DNA of 64,000 nt, taken from Phycisphaerae bacterium. Its GTDB lineage: Bacteria; Planctomycetota; Phycisphaerae; Tepidisphaerales; Tepidisphaeraceae. Below the pieces are notes generated by a model. It ran no database searches. It saw only the letters and a list, made by a program, of their open reading frames with translations, and was not told the origin of the DNA. The stretch is taken from NCBI GenBank assembly GCA_030448225.1, contig JAUJNJ010000003.1:1-64000 (forward strand). The letters are read 5' to 3'. The position numbers and the translations under genes are program-made. Of this stretch, positions 9,287 through 19,388 are shown piece after piece (the first letter of the stretch is position 1; every line of letters starts with the position of its first letter).

Positions 9287-9563
9287 GTTCGTCTCGCTGT
9301 TCGCCGGGCCCGGTTGTCGGCCGCGGCCCGCGCCGCGCCGCCCGGCCGGCGCGGCCGCCGAAGTGGATGAAGGCGACCACGCCGCCCGCGACGACGAACG
9401 GCGTCACCGTCGCCAGCAGGCTCACGGCCAGGTCGTCGCCGACGATGCCCGTGCGCAGCCCGCCCGTCTCGCCGTCGCAGACCGGGCACGCCGTCGCGCG
9501 CTCCCCGCCGCCGTGACGATGGCGGACACGGCCAGCCAGAAGGTGGATCGAGCGGGATCGCAT
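9276..9563 (-). CDS. Small membrane protein with a CPVC motif
   Basis: A protein of about 95 residues. The C-terminal half is clear: ATACPVCDGETGGLRTGIV, then a membrane segment SLLATVTPFVVAGGVVAFIH and a basic tail. The N-terminal hydrophobic segment STFWLAVSAIVTAAGSA is in another frame, so two compensating indels near 9500 and 9550 are likely. CPVC could bind metal or form a disulfide. The stop overlaps the start of the DUF2243 gene, which implies a shared transcript. I do not recognise a named family. Confidence 0.55.
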   Translation of the reverse strand: MRSRSIHLLAGRVRHRHGGGERATACPVCDGETGGLRTGIVGDDLAVSLLATVTPFVVAGGVVAFIHFGGRAGRAARRGPRPTTGPGEQRDEHGG

Positions 9564-9813
9564 GCGGGAGATTCTTCGGCCGGCGTCGCCGGGCCGGCGG
9601 CGGTGGCACGCCCGCCCGATGCCGGGCCGAGGCGGCGTCGCCGCGCCGGGGATGAACGGATACGCCCGACGTTGCAGGAGAACTGCTTGGGCCATGCCGA
9701 CGCGCAGGCTATCGGCCCGGCGCGGGTGCGGAAGGTTGGAAAAACGCGTGCGGGTGTGCGAGACGCCGTCGACGTACGGCGGGCGTCGCCGATCGCGGCG
9801 GCAAAAGCGGCCA

Positions 9814-9855
9814 CGCGATCTCGCCCGGTAACCGGTAACGTCGGGCGAGATCGCG
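9814..9855 (-). terminator. Strong hairpin downstream of the giant surface gene
   Basis: CGCGATCTCGCCCG (9814-9827) pairs perfectly with CGGGCGAGATCGCG (9842-9855) across a 14-base loop that contains GTAACCGGTAAC. It lies about 95 bases past the stop of the minus-strand surface gene. Only a short T4 follows on that strand, so it could be a terminator or a processing signal. The rest of 9564-9949 holds nothing I can support. Confidence 0.5.
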
Positions 9856-9949
9856 GCGAGCAGCCCACGCGCTCGCGTTCGGACGCCACGTGAGCGTCGG
9901 CGGTCGCCGGCCCATCGCGCCGGCCGATCGCGCCGGCTTATCACGCCGA

Positions 9950-12900
9950 TCACGGCGTCACGAGCAACTCCGGGCGGTTCGAAGCGGCCTCGCCGCTGGC
10001 GAACGCCACCCACAGGCTGCTGCTGGCGTTGGCCTTGATCACGAACGTGACGGCGCTTACGCCCGGCGGCCTTCTCGGCCCGGAGGAAGCTCGACACGTC
10101 CCACTCGTACCACTGGCCCGCCGTCCCGCTGACCGTCCTGGAGCCGAGCGACGTGCCGGACGCCGGCTTGTTGTTCCACGTCAGCGCCGGCTCGGTCCAC
10201 GCCGTGTCGCTCGCGGAGTAGAGCGTGACGCCGAGGCTGGCGGCCCGCGTGTCGCTGATCCGGCCGAACAGGCGGAGCTTGGCGGTCGACACGCTGGTTA
10301 AGGTCGACAAATCGAACTTCAGGTAGCTGTCGCGGACCGCGCCGTCGCTCGAGCCCTGCTTCACGCGCAGCTCGGCGTCGGTGCCGTGGTTGACGCCGGC
10401 GTACGAGCCGTTGCGGACGTACGCGTCGTGCGTCGGGGCCAGCCCCTGCGGGGCGGACTGCGCGCGGCGGATGCCGAAGCGGGTCGGGTGGTCGACGCCG
10501 GGCTGGACGTTCACCGTCTCCATGCCGAGCGACGGCCGGATCGCCACCCACCCGCTCGGCACGCGCACCATTATCCGCACGTCGCCGAACGCGAGGTTGG
10601 TGAACCGCGCCGGCGCCCCGCGGCTCGCCTGGAGCGAGAGGTCGCCGGCGTCGATCGTGTCGTTGCCGTTCGTGTCGGCGACGACCGTGCCGGTCAGTTC
10701 CTGCTCGCCGGCGTCGAACGTGCCGTTGGCGTTGGCGTCGTCGTAGACCGAGGCGGTGATGCTGCCGGTGAGGGCCTTGGTGAAGAAGTCGGCCGGCGGC
10801 CGTCTGGCCGGCGGCCACCGTCACGACGTGGGCCGCGCCCGCCGGGCCGGTGGAGTACCAGTTGGCGGGCAGGACCGTCCGCACGCGGTGCGTGCCGGGG
10901 CGACGGTGAACGCGTAGCGGCCGTCGGTGGCGGTGATCACGCTCTGCTCGCCGGCGTCGAACTGCGCGTCGCCGTCGCCGTCGAGGTAGACCCGGCGGTT
11001 GCTCACCCACTGCTCGCCCGACTGGTACGCGTCGCCGCTCCGGTCGTCGTACACGCGGCCGGAGACGAACGCGACGTTCGCGGCGGGTGGAGCCGAAGTT
11101 CAGCGTGTACGGCCCGCCGTTGACGACGAGGCGGTGGGCCAGGTCGTCGCCGGCGGCGGGCGCGCTCTGGCCGTGGCCGTCGGGCAGGACCTGGCGGACG
11201 TAGTAGTCGCCCGGCGCGACGCGGTCGAACGCGTAGCCGCTGGCCGAGGTCGTGACCGACGCGGGCTCGCCGGCGTCCGGCGCGCGGTCGCGGTCGAGGT
11301 CGAGGTAGACCGTGCGGCCGGCGAGCGACGCGTTCTCGCCCGCGTCGAGTAGGCCGCTGCCGTTGACGTCGTCGAACACGCGGCCGGTGATGCGGCCGGT
11401 GCCGGCGACGCCGAAGTTCTTGCCGCTGACGAGTTGGTAGCTCGACGTGTTGCGCGTCGCGGTGTGCGGCGTTGTTCGCCGGCGACGTCTGGCGCACCCG
11501 CCGGGCTGCACGCGGATCGTGCGGGTGCCGGCGCCGACGTCCTGGAGCGTGTAGGTGCCGTCGGCGGCGGTCTCGTCGTACTCCTCGCCGGCGTCGTAGC
11601 GGCCGTCGTTGTCCTCGTCGACGTAGACCGTCACGCCGCGGGCGGCGCCCTCGCCGGCGTCGCGGGTGCCGTCGGCGTCGGCGTCGTCGAAGGCCGTGCC
11701 GGTGACCCACATGCCGGTGCGGGTGATGCCGAAGTTGCGCCACCGCGACGTCCCGTCGCCGGCGGGTTGGTTGACGGTGTAGGTGGCGGTCGTCGGCATC
11801 GTGGCGCGGTGCCCGCTCAGCACGATCAGCTTCAGCGTGAGCGCGCCCGGTCGCCTCGGCGGGCAGGTAGATCGAGTAGAAGCCGCTCTCGTTGGTCAGG
11901 CTGCTCGGCTCGGTGTACTGCGTGCGGCCGTCGTTGTTCAGGTCGACGTAGACCAGGGCGTAGTGGACGCCGACCTCGGCGGCGTCGAACGCGCCGTTGG
12001 CGTTGACGTCCTCGAAGAGTCGCCCGGCGATCCGGTAGGTGCCGACGGTCCGGACGCCGAAGTCCTGCCCGTTGATGCTCCCGCCGCTGGCGAGCGTGAC
12101 GACGCGGGTGCCCTTGCCGCGGGCCCGGTCTGCGCCTCGCCCGCGTCGACCGCGAGGCGGACGCGGTGGGTGCCGGCGGCGAGGTCGGCGAACTCGTAGT
12201 CGCCGCCGGCGCCGCTCAGCACGGACGTCTCGCCGGCGTCGAGGCGGGCGTTGTCGTTGGCGTCGAGGTAGACGCGGTCGTTGCCGGTGCCGTTCTCGTT
12301 GGCGTCCCGGCGCCCGTCGCCGTCGAGGTCGACGTGGACGGTGCCGACGATGCGGCCGCCGGTGGGGGTGGTGGTCGTCGCGCGGCGGAGGCGCAGCCAG
12401 TTCACGCCGGCGGCCGAGCCGTTGGGGGCGACGGCCTGCATGTTCAGCCGCAGGACGTGGCGGCCGGCGGGGAGCGTGAGCCCGGCGCGGGTGACGGTCG
12501 TGAGCGTGCTGTAGCTGTCGGTGTCGGGCACGGTGATCGTGCCTGTCCACGCCTGGCCGTTCAGCTCGACGTTGAGCCGCCCGCCGGCGCTGGAGTTGGA
12601 GACACGCAGCAGCAGGTCGTACGTGCCGCCGGTGGGGACGTCGACGGTGTACTCGACCCACTCGCCGAGTCGGGTGTCGCTGATGCGGTACCCGCCGCCG
12701 GCGTCGGTCGTGGCCTTGAAGTCGACGCCCTCGCTCGTGCGGAACAGGCCGCTGGTGTTCGCCGCCTCGGCGTCGTGGTAGGCGACGCCCTCGCCGCCGC
12801 GGTCGTAGTACTCGGCCTGGATCGTCGTCTCGCCGGCGGCCGCGATGATGATCGGGCCGGCGAAGTACGGCGCCTGCGCCGTGGTCGGGGCGGCGGTGAC

Positions 12901-15900
12901 CGTGCCGGCGAGCGGGAAGTTGAACGGGTTCTCGTCGGCGTCGCTCGTGGCGAAGCTGAGCGTGCCGCCCTTCGTGCCGACCGTGGCGGTGTCGAGGCGG
13001 ACGGTGAACGTATCGCTCGTGCCGGGCGCGAGGCTGGCGGAGAGCCCGGAGGTGAGCGTGTAGCCGGCGGGCAGCGTCGGCTGGCCGAGCGTGAGCGTCG
13101 TGCCGCCGTCGTTGAAGACGGTGAACGTGACCAGCGGCCCGGCCGCCCCCTGCTGGACGCTGCCGAAGTCCACCGCCGTCGACTGCCCGTCGGACACCGC
13201 CGCCCCCGAGCGCGTGACGCGCACCTCGGCCGGCGCGGCCGGGGCGGCGGGCGCGACCTCCAGCGCGTTGATGACCGTGTTCACGTCCGACCCGCCGAGG
13301 TCGCGCATGCGGAGCGTGAGGCGGCCGTCGGTCACGTTCACGCGGAACGTGCGGCGCAGGAATTGGTTCTTCGCGACCGTGAGGCTGGCGACCTGCGCGC
13401 CCTCGAGGACGACGGCCTGCTGGTCGTGCGCGTAGCCGGCGTCGCCCGAGACGACCGTGACGTCGTAACTGCCGTCGGCGAGGTCGGCCTCGAACGTGCC
13501 GTCGCGCGTCATGACGAAGTCGCGGTTGATCGGGTCGGATGGCGTGCTGCGGTCGCGCGGCACGAGCGTACCGGCCGTCCAACCGAAGCCGGTCGTCGAC
13601 GAGTACCGCGTCGTGTCGGCGACGCGCGTGTAGCCGGCGGCGACCGGGGAACTGGCGGTGCCGAAGTCGAACTTGTACGCCGTGCGCTCGAACTTCACGC
13701 CGAACGACTGCGCCGCGATGCCGTCGGTGCGGTTGACGGTGTAGGCGCGGGCGGCGTTGTTCGCCGGCGCGGTCTGAACGACGCCGCCCGGCAGGTTGAC
13801 GCGCACCTCGAACGTGCCGGTGCCGACAAAGCCGAACCCGAACGAGCCGTTGCCGTCCGTCAGTTCGCTGACGTCGGCCGAGCCGTAGGCGCCGTTGCGG
13901 TCGAGGTCGGCGTAGACGCGCAGGCCGCTCAGGCCCGGCTCCGCGGCGTCGCGGGTGCCGTCGCCGTCGAGGTCGTGGAACACGAACCCGCGGATCGTGG
14001 TCTTGGCCAGGCCGAAGTTCTGGCCGGCGGTGTTTGCGCCGCTCGTCACCGTGAGGTCGTGCGACGCGCCGGACGGGACCGGCGCGTACTCGATCGGCAC
14101 TTTGGCGCGGACCGTGTGCTGGCCGGGCGGCAGGACGAGCTCGTACGTGCCGTCGGCGCGCGTCCGGGCCGAGGATTCGCCTATCGCGTCGTAGGTGCCG
14201 TTGCCGTTCGCGTCGGCGTAGACCAGCACGTCGCCCATCGCCGGCTCGCCGGCGTCGCGGGTGCCGTCGGCGTCGAGATCGTCGTAGACGGTGCCGGTGA
14301 CGGTCCCGGGTTCGACGGCGGCGGTCGTGATCTTGTACAGCTCCGTCCCGGTGACGCCGTCGTTGCCCTCGAACAGGATCGCGCCGTCGAGCGCGACGAA
14401 GCGGCCCAACCCGCCCTGGGGGAACCCCGGGTTGAGGTCGCGCACCATGGCGGTGCCGGCGGCGGTGCCGTCGGTGCTCCAGATCTCGGAGCCGGCCTTC
14501 GGCGTGTAGGCGCTGAAGTAGAGCCGGCCGCCGGAGGCGATCGGGATGGTCTGTATCCCCAGCGCGTGGCCGGGGCCGGGGCTGACCTCGGCGACGAGCC
14601 GGGTGCCGGCGGCGCTGCCGTCGCTCGACCAGAGCTCCTGGCCGCGGACGCCGTCGTCGGCGAAGAAGTGCAGGCGGCCGTCCATCATCGTCGGGCGGAT
14701 CGGGCGGGAGCCGGTCGCGCCCTGTTGGACGTCGAGGACGATCCTCGTCCCCGCGGCGGTCCCGTCGGTGCGCCACAGCTCGTGGCCGGTCACGCCGTCA
14801 TCGGCCTGGAAGTAGACGAACCCGCCGGCGGGGTCGGCGACGAAGTGGTACGGCCCTTCGGTGGTGCGGGTGCCGCGGAAGTTTGCGAGCAGCGCCGTGC
14901 CGTCGGTCGTGCCGTCGGTCGTCCACAGGTCGTAATTCAGGTCGTCGCCGCGGGCGGTGAAGTAGACGTCGCCGTTGAGTTCCAGCGGGCGCGTCGGCTC
15001 GCCGCCGGAGCCGTTGGCCGTCGTGTCCTTCAGCAGGTACGTGCCGGCGTCGGTGCCGTCGCTCCGCCACAACTCCGTGCCGGCGGTGCTCGTGTACGCG
15101 TCGAAGTAGAGGTGCGCGCCCGCCTTGGTGAGATAGGGGACGCCGCCGGACGCGGAACCGCTGGGCGAGACGTCCTTCACCGCGACGGTGCCGCCCTCGG
15201 TGCCGTCGGTGCGCCAGAGCCGCGCCGCGCCGGTCGAGTCGCGCGCGACGAAGTAGACCGCGCCGTTGAACTCCACCAGGTCGGTGAACGTCCCGCCGGC
15301 CGTGCCGGGGAAGAGGTCCTTGACGAGGCGCGTGCCGGCCGACGTGCCGTCGGTCGCCCACAGTTCGCGGCCCTGCGCGGCGTTGCCGGCGACGAACAGG
15401 ACGGTGTTGCCGAGCGCGACGTAGCCGGTCGGGTCCGAGCTGCCCGCGCCGGGGTTGAGGTCGCCGAGAGGGACGGTGCCGGCGGGCGTGCCGTCGGTGA
15501 CGTACGGCTCGCGCCCCTTTTCGCTGCTGCGGGCGTAGAAGTACGCCTTGGACCCGATGAACCGGAAGTCGGCCGGGTGCGAGCCGGCGCGGCCCGATTC
15601 GATGTCCCGCAGTCGGACCGTGCCGCCGGCGGTGCCGTCGGTGGCCCAGAGTTCCGAGCCGGTCACGCCGTCGTCCGGCTGGAACAGCACGCGGTCGCCG
15701 AGGCGGCCGACCAAGTACGGCATGGACAACGCCGTGCCGGGGTAGACGTCCTTCAGCAGCGCGTGCCGGGGGCCGTCCCGTCGCTCGTCCAGACCTCGCG
15801 GCCGGCCGCAGGGTCGGCGTTGGTCAGGAACAGGCGGGTGCCGACCGTTGAGAGGTCGGTCGGCTCGCTGTCTCGGCCGCCTGGGTTCAGCGTGTCGACG

Positions 15901-17124
15901 AACGTCGTGCCGGCGGCGGTGCCGTTGCTGCGCCAGAGCTGGTAGCCGCTCGCGTCGCTGCCGGTCGTGAAGTAGGCCTGACCGGCGACGTTGGTGATGT
16001 TCGCCGGCGATGAGCTGGGGCGCCGGCGGCGACGTCGCTCACCATCGACGTGACGAGCGACGTGCGGGGGAGCCAGTACGGTTCGCGGCCGCTCGTCGCG
16101 TTGATCGCGCTGAAGTACAGGTTGCCGTCGACGTTGGCCAGGTCCTGCGGCGAGTTGAAGACCGCGCTCGTCTGGCCGTACCGGCGGACGAGGTGCGAGC
16201 CGTCGGCGCTGCGGCTCGCCCAGTACAGGCCGTCCTCGCGCGCGTGAAGAAGAGGCGGCCGTTGACGTCGACCATCTCCAGCACGGCGGTGTTGATCTGC
16301 TGGACGACCTCCACCGGGTTGCCCGGGGCGGCCGGGTCGGTCGTGAAGACGGTGCCGACGTGGTCGGTGAAGTAGACGGCGGCCCCGACGCGACGAGCTG
16401 CGACACGCCGAACACCCGCTGGTCGTTGCCGGCGACGAAGACCGTGCCGGCGGCGGTGCCGTCGGTGCGCCACAGGCCGCTGTTGGTGCCGTCGGTGGCG
16501 GCGAAGTAGAGCGAGCCGTCGGCGGCGGGGCCATCAGGCGGCGGGAGGCCTGCTGCCCGATCAGACCGGGGCGCACGTCCTTCACCAGCACGGTGCCGGC
16601 GGCGGTGCCGTCGCTCTTCCACAACTCGAGGCCGGTCGTGCCGTCGTCGGCCCAGGAAGTAGAGCGACGACCCGGCCCGCGTCAGCCCCATGACGTTGTT
16701 CCGGTTGTCGCCGAAGCCGCCGTCCTTCACGCGGTACGTGCCGGCGGCGGTGCCCGTCGGTGCGCGCAGTTCCGGCGCCCGCCTCGTCGATCGCGCCGAA
16801 GTAGGTGACGCCGTTGAGCGTGACGAACCCGCCCGGGTACGACCCGGCCGGGCCGTCGTACAGGTCCTTCACGAGCGTCGTGCCGGTGGCGGTGCCGTCG
16901 GTGCTGCCACAGTTCCACGCCGTGCGTGCCGCCGTCGTGCTGCGAAGTAGCCGACGCCGTTGCCGCCGTCGGACACGGCCAGGCGCATGAACGAGTCGCC
17001 CGGCTGCGTGTTGACGTCGCTGACGAGCGAGACCGACATGAGCCGTCGGTCCTCCAGCCGCCTCGACGCAGGCTTCACCGACGGCGCGAGCCAGTCGCTC
17101 GCGCAAGCGCGTTGAACTTTGCAT
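9950..17124 (-). CDS. Giant surface protein: ELWxTDGT repeats, SdrD-B modules, CBM-like domains, DNRLRE end
   Basis: About 2,390 codons, spread over several frames by ten or more indels, densest in 16000-17000 and 10600-12200. It begins MQSSTRLRERLARAV and, after a shift near 17080, RRLEDRRLMS, the planctomycete surface motif. At least 16 repeats of the type ELWATDGTxxGT follow (about 14300-16950). Then come two SdrD-B-like modules (DDLDADGTRDAGEP type), a malectin-like domain (KFDFGTASSP), a choice-of-anchor-D-like segment (ADFGSVQQG type), and a CBM6-like domain (LGEWVEYTVDVPTGGTYDLL). Six more SdrD-B modules follow, and a C-terminal DNRLRE domain (DAYVRNGSYAGVNHGTDAEL, SYLKFDLSTL) ends at RPELLVTP. 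It is probably a cell-surface adhesin or matrix protein. Continuity across frames is inferred from domain order. Confidence 0.82.
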
Positions 17125-17235
17125 TTACAAATTTCCCGTCCAGGTTTCAGGCGAGAAGTGGAGATGACGTGCGGCCGCCCCTCCGGACCCCGCGGTGCGA
17201 CACGACACGCAAACCGTCAGGACCCAAGGGCGGGA

Positions 17236-17263
17236 ACTATAAACACCGGAGCCGGGGAGGCAA
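17236..17263 (-). promoter_or_regulatory. Candidate promoter for the giant surface gene
   Basis: On the minus strand TTGCCT (17258-17263) and TATAGT (17236-17241) are 16 bases apart, about 110 bases ahead of the start at 17124. The spacing and sequence fit a housekeeping sigma promoter. No other signal was seen in 17125-17506. Confidence 0.45.
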
Positions 17264-17506
17264 AACATTTTCCAGACGAAGGACGGATATGCGGCCGCGG
17301 CAAGTGGATGCCGTGCCACTTGTTAAGATGGGGCGACGGCGAGCGTTTCCCCGCCACACACGTCCGTCGTCGAACGGCACCACGCCGCGGGCTGCGTGGC
17401 TTTGATAGCGGTCGCTCAGTCCATCGACAAACACGTCCTTAGTTTAGAGAATCGGCCGCCCCTGGTAGGGGCGGGCAGGGGGGCGGGGTGTACGCTGCCG
17501 TGTGTA

Positions 17507-17580
17507 TCGGGGCGACAGGATTCGAACCTGCGGCCTCCTGGGCCCAAACCAGGCGCTCTACCAAACTGAGCTACGCCCCG
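17507..17580 (-). tRNA. tRNA-Pro (UGG)
   Basis: A full cloverleaf is present on the minus strand: acceptor CGGGGCG pairs with CGCCCCG, the D arm is AGCTCAGTTTGGTAGAGC, the anticodon stem CCTGG/CCAGG encloses loop TTTGGGC with anticodon UGG, and the T arm holds GGTTCGAATCC. The discriminator is A. The 3' CCA is not encoded. Confidence 0.97.
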
Positions 17581-17746
17581 GAAGCGCGACGGCGGCCGAT
17601 CCGCTGATCGCCGTGCCGGCCGCGGTCTGTCCGACCCCAGTGTATCGCCGGCGCGACGGTAAGGCGAGTGGGTTGCGGCCGGCGCTGCAGCAATGGCGCG
17701 GCGCGCGAAGCCGCAGGCGGCGGGACGCACGTCGCCGGAACAACTT

Positions 17747-17774
17747 TTGACACCGGGCGGCGGTGTGGTATGAA
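17747..17774 (+). promoter_or_regulatory. Candidate promoter of the aroF leader
   Basis: TTGACA (17747-17752) is followed after 16 bases by TATGAA (17769-17774), preceded by TG. The predicted transcript start falls about 3 bases before the leader-peptide ATG, so the leader mRNA would have almost no 5' untranslated region. Confidence 0.5.
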
Positions 17775-17783
17775 TAGTCGCTG

Positions 17784-17849
17784 ATGAGCCCGCGCACGAA
17801 CGCGACCTTCGGTTTCTGGTTCGGCTGGTACTTTTACCCGCCCACGTAA
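17784..17849 (+). CDS. Aromatic leader peptide for aroF attenuation
   Basis: A 21-codon frame (ATG to TAA) encodes a peptide whose second half is TFGFWFGWYFYPPT. Seven of 14 consecutive residues are Phe, Trp or Tyr: three Phe, two Trp and two Tyr. That density is typical of leader peptides that sense charged aromatic tRNAs. It starts just after a TTGACA/TATGAA promoter and is followed 40 bases later by an intrinsic terminator, ahead of DAHP synthase, the first enzyme of aromatic amino acid synthesis. By analogy with known attenuators, stalling at the Phe/Trp/Tyr codons when aromatic amino acids are scarce would prevent the terminator from forming. That all three aromatic residues are sensed together is an inference from the mix of codons. 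No strong ribosome site is visible. Confidence 0.82.
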   Translation: MSPRTNATFGFWFGWYFYPPT

Positions 17850-17888
17850 CCGCGCGTTCTGAGCTGGCCGTTTAACGGCACGATACCC

Positions 17889-17924
17889 AAAGCCTCAGGA
17901 CGCGGTCCTGGGGCTTTCTTTTTT
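17889..17924 (+). terminator. Intrinsic terminator of the aroF attenuator
   Basis: AAAGCCTCAGGAC (17889-17901) pairs with GTCCTGGGGCTTT (17905-17917). This is a 13-bp stem with one U-G pair and a 3-base GCG loop, followed by CTTTTTT. It lies between the aromatic leader peptide and aroF, with no other gene end nearby, so it is best read as an attenuator. Confidence 0.88.
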
Positions 17925-17930
17925 GATGGT

Positions 17931-18035
17931 GATCAGTGGCGAATGGTCAGTGTTCAGAGTGAAAACAACTGCGGAACCATTCGCAGCAGCAGGTTTCATT
18001 ACTGACCACCGACCACTCGCCACCGACCACTGATC
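17931..18035. repeat. Hairpin with heptad-repeat arms before aroF
   Basis: The right arm (18001-18035) is five exact 7-base words: ACTGACC, ACCGACC, ACTCGCC, ACCGACC, ACTGATC. The left arm (17931-17951) is the inverse of three such words. The arms pair with two words missing on one side. The element lies in the aroF leader, after the terminator. Confidence 0.75.
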
Positions 18036-18051
18036 CCCCGGAGGCCCCCCG

Positions 18052-19092
18052 ATGATCGTCGTCATGAAACCCGGCTCGACCCCGAGGCAGGTCGAGCACG
18101 TCGTCCAACTGGTGAAAGAGATGGGACTCAAGGATCACGTGATCGTCGGCACCGAGCGCACCGTCGTGGCCGTCATCGGCGACGACCGGATGAAGGACCG
18201 GCCGGCGCTGGAGGCGAGCGACGGGGTGGAGAAGGTCGTGCCGATCCTCGCGCCATACAAGATGGCGTCGCGCGAGGTGAAGAAGGAGCGCTCGACCGTG
18301 CCGCTGCGGTCGGTCGACGTGGCGGGCGGATCGGCCGCGCCGAGCGTCGGCGGCGTGCGCGTCGGCGTGATCGCCGGGCCGTGCAGCGTCGAGGGCAAGC
18401 AGCAGTTGCTCGAGATCGCCCACGCGGTGAAGGAGGCGGGCGCCGTCGGCCTGCGCGGCGGGGCGTTCAAGCCGCGCACGAGCCCCTACGCGTTCCAGGG
18501 GATGGGCGAGCAGGGGCTGGAACTGCTGGCGCTGGCCCGCGAGCAGACGGGTCTCGGCGTCGTCACCGAGGTGATGGCGGTCGACCAGGTGCAGCTCGTC
18601 GCGCGGTACGCCGACGTGCTGCAGGTCGGCGCGCGGAACATGCAGAACTTCAACCTGCTCAACGCCGTCGGCGAGCAGCCGCGCCCCGTGCTGCTGAAGC
18701 GCGGGCTGAGCGCGACGCTCGAGGAGTTCCTGCTCGCCGCCGAGTACATCATGTCGAAGGGGAACCCCAACGTGATGCTCTGCGAGCGCGGCATCCGCAC
18801 CTACGAGGAGTACGTCCGCAACACGCTCGCGCTGGCGGCCGTGCCGGCGCTGCACCGGGCGAGCCACCTGCCGGTCGTGGTCGACCCGAGCCAGGGGACC
18901 GGGAAGAACTACCTCGTCGACAGCATGTGCCGCGCGTCGGTCGCCGCCGGGGCCGACGGGCTGATCATCGAGGTGCACAACGACCCGGAGCACGCGCTGA
19001 CCGACGGCGCGCAGTCGATCACGCCGCCGCAGTTCGCCGACATGATGAAGTCGATCAAGCGCATCGCGGCGGCGGTGGACCGGGAGGTTTGA
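18052..19092 (+). CDS. aroF: 3-deoxy-7-phosphoheptulonate (DAHP) synthase
   Basis: A 346-residue type I DAHP synthase that joins phosphoenolpyruvate and erythrose 4-phosphate, the first step of the shikimate pathway. The N-terminal 70-90 residues ([18 protein letters not shown] onward) form the ferredoxin-like regulatory domain of the Thermotoga-type enzymes. The barrel carries [65 protein letters not shown] and [21 protein letters not shown] ribosome site precedes the ATG. The upstream aromatic leader and terminator indicate control by attenuation; the N-terminal domain suggests additional feedback by an aromatic product. The frame is intact. Confidence 0.96.
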   Translation: MIVVMKPGSTPRQVEHVVQLVKEMGLKDHVIVGTERTVVAVIGDDRMKDRPALEASDGVEKVVPILAPYKMASREVKKERSTVPLRSVDVAGGSAAPSVGGVRVGVIAGPCSVEGKQQLLEIAHAVKEAGAVGLRGGAFKPRTSPYAFQGMGEQGLELLALAREQTGLGVVTEVMAVDQVQLVARYADVLQVGARNMQNFNLLNAVGEQPRPVLLKRGLSATLEEFLLAAEYIMSKGNPNVMLCERGIRTYEEYVRNTLALAAVPALHRASHLPVVVDPSQGTGKNYLVDSMCRASVAAGADGLIIEVHNDPEHALTDGAQSITPPQFADMMKSIKRIAAAVDREV

Positions 19093-19093
19093 G

Positions 19094-19141
19094 GAGTGGG
19101 GGGGGAAGAGTGGGGGGTGGGGAGTGGAAGAGTGGGGAGTG
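19094..19141. repeat. G-rich direct repeat of GAGTGGG-type words
   Basis: The 48 bases after aroF are built of words such as GAGTGGG, GGGTGGG and GAGTGGA, mostly 7 bases long. No inverted partner was found. It belongs to the same style of word repeat as other gaps here. Confidence 0.5.
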
Positions 19142-19388
19142 ATCAGGAGCCTGTTGGCAGGACAGTTGGCACTCCCGCCCGGTGCGCTCGTTTGACCGCT
19201 GGTGCATAGGACGGCGCTTTTGCGTGTGCCGTTCGGTTGCGCCGTCGGCGCGAGGGGGCATTCCCGTTCGTCGACTTCGTGCTCTCGTCTCTTAGGCGCC
19301 GTTTCCGAAGCGGGCGAGCAGCGCGTTCCCTCTTGTATGGCAAGTGAGACCTTGCGGGAACATCCCGTCGTGTGGCGGTGTGAGATCC

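Noticed and set aside
10386..15945. Long plus-strand frames opposite the giant surface gene
   Set aside because: They are rich in Arg, Gly, Ala and Val as expected of antisense to a GC-rich coding strand. The minus strand carries clear domains.
14300..16950. Regularly spaced repeated DNA that could be taken for a CRISPR-like array
   Set aside because: The periodicity comes from coding for ELWxTDGT protein repeats. The DNA units diverge and the spacers are coding sequence.
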